Source of the DNA: Sweltsa coloradensis
Taxonomy: Eukaryota; Arthropoda; Insecta; Plecoptera; Chloroperlidae
Direction: 5' to 3'
Length of the DNA: 64,000 nt
NCBI GenBank assembly: GCA_024449915.1
Contig: JAMZAV010000810.1
Span: 124,001 to 188,000 of the forward strand
Made by a program: the position numbers and the translations under genes. Below the pieces are notes generated by a model. The model was not told the DNA's origin. It saw only the letters and a program-made list of their open reading frames with translations, and did not search any database. Positions 12,199 to 21,399 of this stretch are shown here, piece after piece. Numbering within the stretch: position 1 is the first letter of the stretch; every line of letters begins with the position of its first letter.

Positions 12199-12562
12199 TA
12201 AATCCGTATTTAGAGTCTACCCACTCATCACACAACTGATTTTCAGTAGGGGGCAGTAAACCAAAGCGACCAAGCCAACCCTGTAGACCCCGACGCAATC
12301 GACGAGTGAGCGATAACCAACCAAAGATCGATATTTTTTAATAGGAAATATAGCAATCAGTGGTATGGACAGTGCGAACACCCGCGGATCAACGCCAGAA
12401 TCAACAAGGCCGATTCAGAACAACTTTGAATTTATTATGTGCCTCGTTGCTAGGACGGCTCCAAAGTCACCGTTTACAAATTCCCAACCAAAGAACTGAT
12501 GGACTTAAGTCCAAATAAACTTCTGACTTTAGCGGGAATCGAACCCTGAACCTTCTGCATTG
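12199..12562 (-). repeat. SINE-A copy 2, interrupted in its tail by H1
   Basis: This is the reverse complement of SINE-A copy 1. It runs from tail TTTAGAGTCTACCCACTCA through body to B box (GGAATCGAACC on the plus strand). The 5' tRNA head is truncated beyond about 12562. The rest of its TTTA tail lies at 11441-11455 on the other side of H1. Confidence 0.75.
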
Positions 12563-12985
12563 AAAGCAGGGACGAGTGAGTTTCTAGTAAATTAGCAAAT
12601 TTTCAAAAAAACAAAACATTTGTCTAATATTCGTGATTGCCTCCGTGCTCTGGAGTCATTGCACCATGACGTCATAGAAGATGGTCACGTGACGTAAGCC
12701 CGCTAGCAGTTTGTCTCACGTGTCGCACGTCGGCCTGTTTGAAGCCAGACCACCTCGGCAGTCGAGTCTGCCCTGAATACTGGAGTTGTCGAGACCATCC
12801 CTCATGTCCTCATGTCCTCAATCACTCGAGTCTACGATGGGTAATACTACTTGAAGATTTCTACAGAGACATACTTTGATTCGGATTTCTATCGGAAGGA
12901 GATTTTTATTCCGTATCCATTCACCAGATATCACCGAAGAACCAACCATGCTTTCTATTCCATTTTTAAATTTTCTCAGCTTTAT
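12563..12985. other. Unassigned stretch between SINE-A2 and H2
   Basis: Of average composition and somewhat GC-richer at 12650-12830. No gene is recognised. CATGTCCT is repeated in tandem near 12802. Confidence 0.5.
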
Positions 12986-13767
12986 TTGGATGAGCGTAGC
13001 GAGCGTAGCGAGCGAAGCGAAGATTCCATTTCACTACACTGGAGAAAAAAATCCGGAATGTTTTTTTTTTTTTCTTTCTTTCCTTCTTTCTTTTTTTCTG
13101 TATTTTTGTGTGTTTGTCAGCACGATTCCGGCTAAACCGATACTCCGATTGCGATGAAATTTTATGGAGGCCTTCGAAATCTCTGAACTTAGAACTGCCA
13201 CGTTTTTGAGCGCAATCGGAAAAATTTTTCTTATAAAAAACGCAATTTTACGATTTTTTTCGATTTTTTAAATATTTCTTCGACTTATAACACCTACACG
13301 CTTTATCCGATTGTAAAGATTTTTTCATAGAACCTTAATTTTATGAATTAAGATATTCGTGTGAAATTTGAGCGTAATCGAAAAATTATTTCTCATAAAA
13401 ATCGAAATTTTACGGGTTTTTTTCTTTTTTAAAACAATTCTTTGACTTGTAACACCTACATGCTTTATCCTTTTGTAATGATTTTTTCACAGAACCTTAA
13501 TTTTATGAATTAATATACTCGTGTTAAATTTGAGCGCAATCGAATAATTATTTCTTATGAAAATTGCAATTTTATGATTTTAAAAAAAAATTACGATTTA
13601 TTAAAAAAATTAAGTTAATTTTTTATTTTATTTAATTTAATTAAAAAAAATCTTCGACTAAGTAATAATTTTTTCACAGAACAACAGAAAATCCGCGTAA
13701 CACATGGCAGCTCAATGCACCAATTACGCTCATCCAACAACGCGGCGGGACTTAAGCGTTTTCCTAG
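12986..13767 (+). mobile_element. Helitron-like non-autonomous element H2 (subtype a)
   Basis: The 5' end TTGGATGAGC is followed by a GCGTAGCGA/GCGAAGCGA mini-repeat, then by GATTCCATTTCACTACACTG and a poly-T/CTTT tract. The shared module CCGATTGCGATGAAATTTTA lies near 13148. Two units of about 163 bp start at 13281 and 13444 (GACTT..TAACACCTACA). The 3' end is GCTCATCCAACAACGCGG...GCGTTTTCCTAG followed by T. The GCTCATCCAA near the 3' end is the inverse of the 5' start, a subterminal inverted repeat like those of Helentron-derived elements. No protein is encoded. It stands head to head with H1, which together mimics one long terminal-inverted-repeat element. Confidence 0.75.
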
Positions 13768-13952
13768 TACAAACATACATTATGTTTAGTTTAAATAATT
13801 ACGTAAGAATGAAATCGATAAGCACTTATTAAAGTACAATTCCGTAATTGATTTCATAAAATAAAATTCATTTTCAAGTGATTAGAATCTGTAAAAACGG
13901 TCGAAAACGCCAAAATAAATCAGTATTTTAAAAAAAAACTCAATTATGATGA

Positions 13953-14260
13953 CTAGGAAAACAAGAAGATCGTTGTTAGATGAGTGAGTAAGCCATATGT
14001 TGAGTTCCCGGTAACATTCACTTTCATCCCCCTACAAAGGCTGGATCTAGACAAGCAATGGGTCTATCCTCACTAGCCTATCATAGGCTAGAGTGGCGCA
14101 TTATGGCCTTACAGTTGAGGCGCACTTATACCAACTTAAATCAAAACACTATATAATTTATTCCTATATATCAATCAACTTAAATGAAAATGTTCCCGGG
14201 TACTCAACACATGACTCGCTCTCGCTCACTCGTCTAACAACGACTTTGGCGTTTTCCTAG
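13953..14260. mobile_element. Palindromic element M1 with long terminal inverted repeats
   Basis: Left end CTAGGAAAACAAGAAGATCG, right end CGACTTTGGCGTTTTCCTAG. The inverted similarity continues through GTTGTTAGAYGAGTGAG and a shared TGTTGAGTWCCCGG stretch. It is flanked by A on the left and T on the right. Relatives lie at 17336-17618 and 32134-32311. It is non-coding. The outermost 30-40 bp resemble the 3' terminus of the Helitron-like H family, but here the terminus is present at both ends. Confidence 0.7.
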
Positions 14261-14335
14261 TCTAGTTGGCTAAGGCGCCCTTATACCCGGAATGTTGGGA
14301 GACCCGAGTTCAAACAACGGTCGAGAAAGATTTGT
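14259..14335 (+). repeat. tRNA-like fragment
   Basis: AGTTGGCTAAGGCGCC resembles an A box and GAGTTCAAACA a weak B box at about tRNA spacing. It directly abuts the right end of M1. It is not a plausible functional tRNA because the B box is off consensus and acceptor pairing is not visible. Confidence 0.35.
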
Positions 14336-14639
14336 AAATTTCTGGTTTGTATTTAAAAAAATATAGACCATGTTTCGAAATGCATACAATACAATGGAAA
14401 ACATAGCCAGTACGAAAAACGTATAAAGATTGCAAGGTTTACTCATTCTCCTAGCGGAATTTGGGGAAGCCTTAAGCGTGCAAGATTCGATGCACCTTGG
14501 TCACTGCATGCATTCACCGCCTGACAAATAAAAAATAAAAAATATTTCTTTAACAACAAAACCATTGTCGTTAAATTAAATGTTACAAATTTTTAGCCTG
14601 CTTTAATTTATCATTTCTCTCAGGTTTAAATCATAACGG

Positions 14640-14775
14640 ATATTTCTGATTTTGTTGTTCTCGGTTCACTCGTCGTACCGGATGTCTGTTTAAAATTTCA
14701 GCGCAATCCATTCAGCGATTCGGCTGATTTTTAACGTACACACACCAATCGCCTGTGACAAGTTTTCAATAACCT
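14640..14775 (-). repeat. Repeat S fragment with the shared module
   Basis: On the minus strand it reads ATCAGCCGAATCGCTGAA, then GATTGCGCTGAAATTTTAAA, then CATCCGGTA. The same order occurs on the plus strand at 31740-31795. It is a truncated copy of the 31633-32000 repeat. Confidence 0.6.
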
Positions 14776-14928
14776 TTCAAATCGTAAAACATACTTTTTA
14801 ATATTTTATATGTTAATATCTAAAAGTGTTCAATGCCTTACATTGTGTCCCCAACTCTTAGTAACATTAGAAAATGTCATGATAGGCTAGAGTTCTGTGC
14901 GATTGTTCTTCCTTGACAAAACTTTGTG

Positions 14929-16166
14929 TTATTCCGTTCTTCTCTTCTTCTTCTCCCCCTCCACCTCCTCCTCATCCCTCTTCTCCCCCGCCCTGTTCTC
15001 ATCTCGGGTCTCCGCCATCCACTCCAGTAGCTCATCAACGTCTGCTTCAGTCACCATCTTCTCCTCCGAACCCAAAGAACTCAACAATGTCTCTAAACCC
15101 TTCTATGCTCATCACAATCTCCAGCTGAGTATTCCTGTCGAGACGTGCAAGAGCGTACAAAGCCTGTTTCGTTTCCTCCGTTATTTTCTCTATCCCACTT
15201 AAATTGTAAGCCTCCATCGTGTCCTCGGGATCCAAGAGGAAGCCAACCTGTTGCTTCTTGTATCTATCCAGACATTCCTCACATCTGCAGAGCTCCTTTC
15301 TCCAGCCCTCGGGCAAGAACAACGCCTGTTGAACACCTGGCACTGAGTGACTTTGCAGCTGCCACCTTGCGGTACACCGATCCTGAAGCTTTGACTTTAG
15401 AACTTCCACCTTGCGCTACACCAGATCCTGAAGCTTTGACTTTGCAGCTTCCACCATGTTGTACACCTGAACTTTTGACCTTACAGCTGCCACGTTGCGG
15501 TACACCCGATCCTGAACTTTTGACTTTGCAGCTACCACCTTGCGGAACGCCCGAACCCGAAGGTTTCTTAAAATTGTCAAACTTCCGTTTTGTCCCTCGT
15601 CCTTCAACATCGCCCACCTCAACCTTATAACATCTCAAGAAGTCGTGTTTCTTCACACACTGCTCACAGACAAACTCGTAAGTATCCTCACCAGATGGAA
15701 CCTCAGTCATTATATGATCTATATGAAACCTGTCCTCGCAAACATTGCATCTTTCCAACTCTTGTAAATCTTCATCCGGTTCTGGATCAAACTTATCGCA
15801 GGAACACAACCGTCCCTTGAAGTTATGACTGTAGACGTTATCACCGTTCTTTTCTTCCTTCTGCGGCTCCAGTTTGCAGACGTTCCCCGGGAAGAGAGAG
15901 TTGCCACAGTCACACCTGAAGTTCCTCTTGGTGTCGAGGGCCAAGACTTTGTGTCCCGCGTGGCAGGTGCGCGCGCAGCCCAGACACACACCCCCTGGCT
16001 GTGAGGTGAGGGCAGGAGGGTTGCAGGTGAGACAGGCGAACACGGCCTGACGCTTCACGTAGCCCTCGGAGAAGCTGCACACGGTGTCGTCAGAACCACT
16101 GTTGAGGAACCTCCTCACGTGATCTGCTAGACGTCTCAGGTCCTGAACATCGTCATTCTCGGACAT
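14929..16166 (-). CDS. UBR7: UBR7-like E3 ubiquitin ligase, intronless, frame interrupted
   Basis: UBR7 is a UBR-box and PHD-finger protein of the N-recognin family with ubiquitin-ligase activity; the human protein acts on histone H2B in the nucleus. The start at 16166 (MSENDD) is chosen because homology begins there; in-frame codons continue upstream to 16256. Residues 28-100 form the UBR box (VKRQAVFACLTC, GVCLGCARTCHAGHK, KRNFRCDCGNS). Residues 121-173 form the PHD finger (CSC, CNVCEDRFH, CEQC), with R where the family usually has W in CEDWFH. Residues 204-263 are 11-14-residue repeats (SGSGVPQGGSCKVK). The first frame stops at 15279. The conserved C-terminal part resumes in another frame (LPEGWRKELCRCEECLDRY, to 15047), then shifts again to MVTEADVDELLEWM and an acidic/basic tail ending at 14929. 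The likely causes are two missing bases near 15340-15390 and one extra T near 15080, all at short runs. A decaying retrocopy or assembly errors are both possible. No intron is needed. No poly(A) signal or promoter was identified. Confidence 0.85.
15345..15560 (-). repeat. Coding minisatellite inside the UBR7-like gene
   Basis: About five units of 33-42 bp encode SGSGVPQGGSCKVK-like repeats in the linker between the PHD finger and the C-terminal domain. The unit core is GGTGGMAGCTGCAAAGTC. The unit nearest the 3' end of the gene reads GGATCGGTGTACC where the others read GGATCGGGTGTACC. The loss of one G throws the frame. Such an expansion is not typical of the human protein. Confidence 0.8.
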
Positions 16167-16259
16167 GTTGGCTTTTCTTTTACTCTTGAATTGCCTAACA
16201 ATATTTGAAGCACTATAGAATAGTAACGTAACAATTTCAAGATTTACAACCCACAAAAT

Positions 16260-17335
16260 CCGAAAAAATTACTACCTTCCAATTTAGTTAATACTTATTT
16301 ATATGTTAAGAAGTGTTAGTTACCATGGTATTGCCAATTAACAGCACAAGAATGTAATATAACTTTTCATACACATTGTTCACGATTATTATTAAGTTTC
16401 TAAAGTAACATTAATTTTTACAATAAACGACATATCAAAACCTTTATTTGATGTCTTCCAGTTAACATTTCCATCTTTTTCTTTCAGAAGGCACCTTTCA
16501 GAAGCTACAAGCGACCACTTCATAGACACAGACATCCTTGGCGGCTGTAAATATCCTACCGACAGAGCTCCGTCAAGCAATTATCGTGAATCAATCCTCT
16601 CGCAACGTTTTCGGAGTGAAGATCTAATGTATGTGTACATGGGAGGGGCCCATTTTATTTATTTGCACCGGGGACCTTTTTAACAACTTGCTACGCCACT
16701 TTAGAGAACAAGGAACGCTAGAAGACGTCGATAGTCCCGGGGACCCAAGAGTTTGGTGGGCTCATACCACCCCCTACACGACTTAAATGTTGGACCAAGG
16801 GTAGGATATTACTCTTATTTATTTACGTCATGGATGGGTGCGACTTGTATTACAATATTTAGACGTTTGAATTGCACACGTCGGGTTAATTAGCTACAAG
16901 TCTCCTTCCCTCAACTGACAACTGTATCAAACTGAAATTTTGTTAAAATGGCTATTAAAACACACATTTACAGTTATTTTTATTTATTTTATTTACTAAT
17001 ATTTGCATTTATTTGTACTACATTTGACACGTAAGATTAAAAATAAATGCTAGAATTGTTATTCCGTTGATGTGCTAGGTCGGTTTACTCTAGAAACTTA
17101 TGAAAATATAAACTTGTCAATCTCAAGTTAATTAATCGGGAAATAGTCCTGTAAGTGTTGATCAATCAAGAAATTAAAAAGACTATTACAGCCGGGTATC
17201 GAACCCCGATCGAACCCCGAGACGGTTAACTTCATAACATCTGGATTGTTGGTGCATTGTAGATAGGAATAGACTGGAACAAGTACTGCAACGATTCTGC
17301 TGCCTTTGAACTGACCAAATAAACGGGATTTATTA
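16260..17335. other. Unassigned DNA upstream of the UBR7-like gene
   Basis: No further exon or repeat family is firmly recognised. At 17188-17215 a reversed B-box-like sequence is duplicated (ATCGAACCCCG twice), probably a worn tRNA-derived fragment. Confidence 0.5.
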
Positions 17336-17618
17336 CTAGGAAAACGCCAAAGTCGCTGTTAGACGAGTGAGCGAGTCATGTTTAACTGTTGAGTTACCGG
17401 TAACATTCCCTTTCATCCCCCTACCTAAGGCTGGATCAAGTCAGCGTGGGTCGTTCCTCCCTAGCCTAGGCTAGAGTGACGCATTATGGCCTAACAGTTG
17501 ACGCGCCCTTATACCAGCTAAACTCAAAACCCTACTATGATTTATACCTTATATATCAATCGAGTGCAAATGTTCCCGGGTATTCAACACATGACTCGCT
17601 CACTCGTCTAACGACTAG
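17336..17618. mobile_element. Palindromic element M2, right end truncated
   Basis: Left end CTAGGAAAACGCCAAAGTCG followed by CTGTTAGACGAGTGAGCGAG. The interior is close to M1 (CTTTCATCCCCCTAC, GCATTATGGCCT, CCTTATACCA, TGTTCCCGGGTA). The right end CTCACTCGTCTAACGACTAG lacks about 15 bp present in M1, including TTTGGCGTTTTC, so this terminus is broken and is not followed by T. Confidence 0.75.
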
Positions 17619-18211
17619 GCCTACATGTTTTGACAATGAATATTAGAAAATAAACATGCAATTTTAAATAATTTCATGTTAATATTATGACCGTAAAAAC
17701 AATACTGTTAAAATTTGTTCAAACTTTGCATAAAAAGTGATTAAGATAAATAAAGTAGAAATAGATGAATGGTTCTTATAATGCATAGTTTTGTTCAATG
17801 ATAATTAACTTCCAATTCATTACCACCGAAATTCATTTTTGCATCTAAACTTATTTGATGTGAGACAAACGCCACACAATTAATGTGATAGCAATTGTAA
17901 ATAAATTGCATTCTTAGATGTTTTCCATTAGGATGCTAACGTTTTTCAGATATTATCAGCGATCTTAATGTATCTAGTCTAGCCACTTCAGACAACTCAC
18001 TACGTTTGATTGATTCCGATTGTTATCATCACAACTCTTTTTATTTTGCCATAACACGTTTGAAATGGAATGAGTACGCACGGTCAAGATAGAGTATCAC
18101 AGAGTTCGTGATAATTGATATCTCTCAGTTCCTTGCACGTACTTGGCTTGTCACCTTATAACGGATCTCTACCAGCTTTAGCAAGAAAACCACACTGAAA
18201 AGCTGCCATGT

Positions 18212-18650
18212 GACGTGACTAGGAACTTATTTATTTTTATCATACAAATACATTATATAGTAAGTTTAGTATAGTAAGTATATTATATTGTCTACAGTGA
18301 TTATGTTAATTGATGTGTTATGTGACCACGAATTTATATGTTTTGATTTGAATTGTTCTGATGAACTAGAAACCGTCTAGGGATGTGACTACGAATGTAT
18401 TTATTTTGATTTGATTTGATGAAAATCACTATATACTGCCTATGGGGTTATGTTAATGTGATAATGTGACAACGAACGTATGTGTTTTTATTTTATTTGT
18501 TCAGAAGAACTATATACTGTCTACGGAGATTGTTGATGGTTATGTGACTAAGTAACTATGTTTTGTGACTACGTATGTATTTTTTATTTTTAATTTATTT
18601 ATTCAATAGAACTTTAAACTGTCTACGGTGGAGGTTGCTGATTAACGTAT
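18212..18650 (+). repeat. Degenerate minisatellite, 65-110 bp units
   Basis: About five diverged units begin with ATGTGACTACGAATGTAT-like sequence (near 18212, 18320, 18385, 18465 and 18541). They continue through ATTTTATTTG and GAACTATATACTGTCTACGG, then end in TTATGTTAATGTG. Unit lengths vary by internal loss. No coding sense is seen. Confidence 0.6.
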
Positions 18651-19289
18651 CCAATGCAACATGATATTTGATATGACGAGTTGTGATGGAAGAGAATAAA
18701 TTACTATTGAAGAAATTGATGTAATGTTTGCACCTACGTACCTGGTTCCATAGAGTTCGGACCTGCATCCTAGTCAGATGGGATATTTATACAATAACTT
18801 TTTAAACAATTTTGGGGCAATACTAGGCTTATTTTACAGATAATTAATTAGTTTATAATATGAATAAAGACAATGCTTGTAAAGATCAGGATTTGCAATC
18901 CGATCACAAAAATAATAAGAAAACCCATAGTATAACTTCACAAATATATGTCAACAGCTGACAATGTTGTAATAATGTTTTCTAGACAGGAGGAAAATCG
19001 AGTTTTTATAGTTTGGTGTGGTGTAAGCGTCAAATGAGACAATATTACCAAGCCCATATTACTGTTACTAATGTGCATATGTGTATATTACATTTTGTAG
19101 GTACTAGATAGGTTGGAAAGTAATACAACGGAGGGTCACACGTCACCATTAAGGCTGAAAACGAAACAGTGATCTAACAACTTTTGACTCTCGTAATCAA
19201 AGTGGTTTTAATTAATCGTGTTTTTTAATTATCCAGGATATTTCCAGTACTTATTTTAAAACGTTAATATAATATAATATAATGAGTTT
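18651..19289. other. Unassigned AT-rich DNA
   Basis: No gene or repeat family is recognised. Confidence 0.5.
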
Positions 19290-19396
19290 TCGTGGGAAGC
19301 CTGCCCAGGGTGCAATTCATGCCCTGCTTCAGGTATCTAACTAGGTAGGGCATATGTTGCGGATAGGACTATTGTGAAGGGGTGTCCGAGGGTTGG
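19290..19396 (-). repeat. SINE-B copy 3, 3' part (split by T1)
   Basis: On the minus strand it runs CCAACCCTCGGACACCCCTT to TTGCACCCTGGGCAGG, matching the 3' half of SINE-B copy 2. Its 5' half lies at 19779-19926. The two halves meet exactly at TTAA once T1 and one TTAA are disregarded. Confidence 0.8.
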
Positions 19397-19400
19397 TTAA

Positions 19401-19774
19401 GGGCAAGGATCGCCACCAATATTAAAACCACGCGGAATAACATTATTTTAGTAATATCTCTCAAACCGTACGTGAAACCGAAAAAAAGGGCTACTAGGTC
19501 TCAAGTAGTTTCGTTAGGACTACACACTGCAGAAAAATTATTCAAATATTGTAATCAGTAGCGTTTTTAGTTACGGTACACATTAATTTAATTTAAACCT
19601 TGATTAAAAGCATTACTGGTAACAATATTTGTAAAAGGTTCTATACCAGAAATAGTTCTAACTAAACCACATGGGACCCAGTATCCACTTTTTCGTTTTT
19701 GTGCAGCGTTACGTGAGTTATTACTAAAATAAGGTTATTTCGCGTGGTTTTAATATTGGCGGTAGTCCTTCCTC
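19401..19774. mobile_element. TTAA-flanked MITE T1
   Basis: 374 bp, flanked by TTAA at 19397-19400 and 19775-19778. Terminal inverted repeats begin GGGCAAGGATCGCC / GAGGAAGGACTACCGCC. They continue CACCAATATTAAAACCACG then CTTATTTTAGTAATA for about 60 bp in total. It is non-coding. TTAA duplication is a hallmark of the piggyBac and Kolobok superfamilies; which one applies cannot be told without an autonomous relative. Insertion into SINE-B copy 3 verifies both ends. Confidence 0.85.
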
Positions 19775-19778
19775 TTAA

Positions 19779-19926
19779 GAGGACTCAGCCCCTTACTTTC
19801 GCATTAATGACTGAGGAAAACCTCGGGGAAAACTTTCAGCCAGGAATGCCGGTCTCGACGGGATTTGAATCCGGGACCTCCTGAATCAGAGTCGCTCGCT
19901 TAACGCTCGAGCCAACACTGTCGGTT
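19779..19926 (-). repeat. SINE-B copy 3, 5' part with pol III boxes
   Basis: The minus strand carries a tRNA-like head (TTGGCTCGAGCGTTAAGCGA), the B box GGATTCAAATCC and the signature CGTCGAGACCGG, then a body ending GGGGCTGAGTCCTCT just before TTAA. It continues at 19396 downwards. Confidence 0.8.
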
Positions 19927-20646
19927 AAACGTTAATAAATATTAAATTTTAATTATTTATTGGCGAGAAGTCATCAGTGGTATGACCATAACTATAAATG
20001 TAGGTCTACTATTAACTGCGCATATAGGAATAGAAGTGCATAGGCCTACACTATAAAAGAAACGAAATTAGTAAACCAAATCTACCTGCTGATGAAGAGA
20101 TAACTGTGAAGAATATCAGCCAACGGCAAAAGAAATTACAGACTGCTTATGTTGGATGTAAGCATATGCCACATTGCTCATAAAATTAACTAGTTTTACT
20201 GCTTTCCATGCAATTTTTCTTCCGCTACAAAGCAATTTAAACAGAAGTGTTGTATACATAGTTATGACGTGTTGAATGTAAAATAAAAACAAAAATTAAT
20301 TGGAATTTCGGAAAGCCAATTAAATTAGAAACAACTTGGGAGAAACCGCACATTTTTTATTGGTGCATAAACGAGTATCTTTTGTTTTTTTCTTTGTGCA
20401 TCCTGTATAAATATACATTACACAAACTGTGATTAATCGCAAAAAGAAACGGTAGTTAATGCAACATAAACTCTTTACACATAGGTATGCACACCTTCGG
20501 GTTTATCTGCAAAGATGAGAAATGCACGTTTTCTTTGAGTCTCTCCTGTAATTTAGACTCACGGCAGAACGAACAGCGAGATTATTTACACCGATCACAG
20601 AATGCTGGCGAGAAGATCACTCATGATTCAAGATAAAGTGGCTTAA

Positions 20647-21017
20647 GAGCAACGATCACCACCAATATTAAAACTACGCGAAAGAACCTTATTTTAGTAA
20701 TATATCTCCAACCTTAACGTAAAATCGAAAAAAGGTTACTAGGTCTCACGAAGTTTCGTTAGAAATACACCCTGCGGGAAAAATTATTCAAATATTGTTA
20801 TCAGTAGCGTTTTTAATTGCGGTATACATTAATTTAATTTAAACTTTGATTAAAATAATTACAAGTTACAATATGTGTAAAAGATTTTATGCCAGATAGT
20901 TCTAACTAAACCACATGGGACTTACTATCCACTTTTTCGTTTTGTGCAGCGTTATGTGAGTTATTACTAAAATAAGGTTATTTCGCGTGGTTTTAATATT
21001 GGCGGTAGTCCTTCCTC
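20647..21017. mobile_element. TTAA-flanked MITE T2
   Basis: 371 bp between TTAA at 20643-20646 and 21018-21021. It is near-identical in layout to T1: left end GAGCAACGATCACCACCAAT, shared interior AATTATTCAAATATTGT and CCACTTTTTCGTTTTGTGCA, right end GGCGGTAGTCCTTCCTC. It is non-coding. Its right terminus is part of the 52-bp tandem array that follows. Confidence 0.85.
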
Positions 21018-21140
21018 TTAAGATCAAGTGAACTGAGCGTGGTTTTAATATTGGCGGTAGTCCTTCCTCTTAAGATCAAGTGAACTGAGCGTGGTTTTAA
21101 TATTGGCGGTAGTCCTTCCTCTTAAGATCAAGTGAAATGA
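20985..21140 (+). repeat. 52-bp tandem array, three copies, built from the T2 end
   Basis: Units start at 20985, 21037 and 21089 (GCGTGGTTTTAATATTGGCG...). Each contains the right end of MITE T2, the TTAA and about 20 bp of flank (GATCAAGTGAACTGA). Units are almost identical, so the amplification is recent. Confidence 0.9.
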
Positions 21141-21166
21141 ACGTGGTTGAGGGGTTCTACACTGAA

Positions 21167-21285
21167 AACAAGCAAGGGTGCGAGACACAAAAGAAGGGGC
21201 TCGATGAAGAGTACAAAAACTAATACGTTTCTTACCAGCCTTCAAATATCGTTGGTGGTGGAGTTGCCGAGTATAAAGATGAACA
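21167..21285 (+). repeat. Dispersed repeat X, copy 2
   Basis: Starts AACAAGCAAGGGTGC and ends GTTGGTGGTGGAGTTGCCG. It is the same family as 1171-1305 and 26705-26830. The open frame through it (21147-21401) has no recognisable protein and is not called. Confidence 0.5.
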
Positions 21286-21399
21286 CAAAAATTTTGGGCA
21301 CTGATAACTTTATTGTTGAGTGCCCACTAACTAACCAGCTAACAAAAATAAATTATGTTTCTCGCTTGTTCAAGCCTTTACTAATGGTAAATGAAATGT

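Noticed and set aside
11456..13767. A single 2.3 kb transposon with 41-bp terminal inverted repeats
   Set aside because: The 'inverted repeats' are the 3' ends of two separate Helitron-like elements (H1 minus, H2 plus) standing head to head with a SINE between them. Other copies occur singly with only one such end.
14897..15630. Serine- and proline-rich plus-strand proteins
   Set aside because: They are antisense to the acidic tail and repeat linker of the UBR7-like gene.
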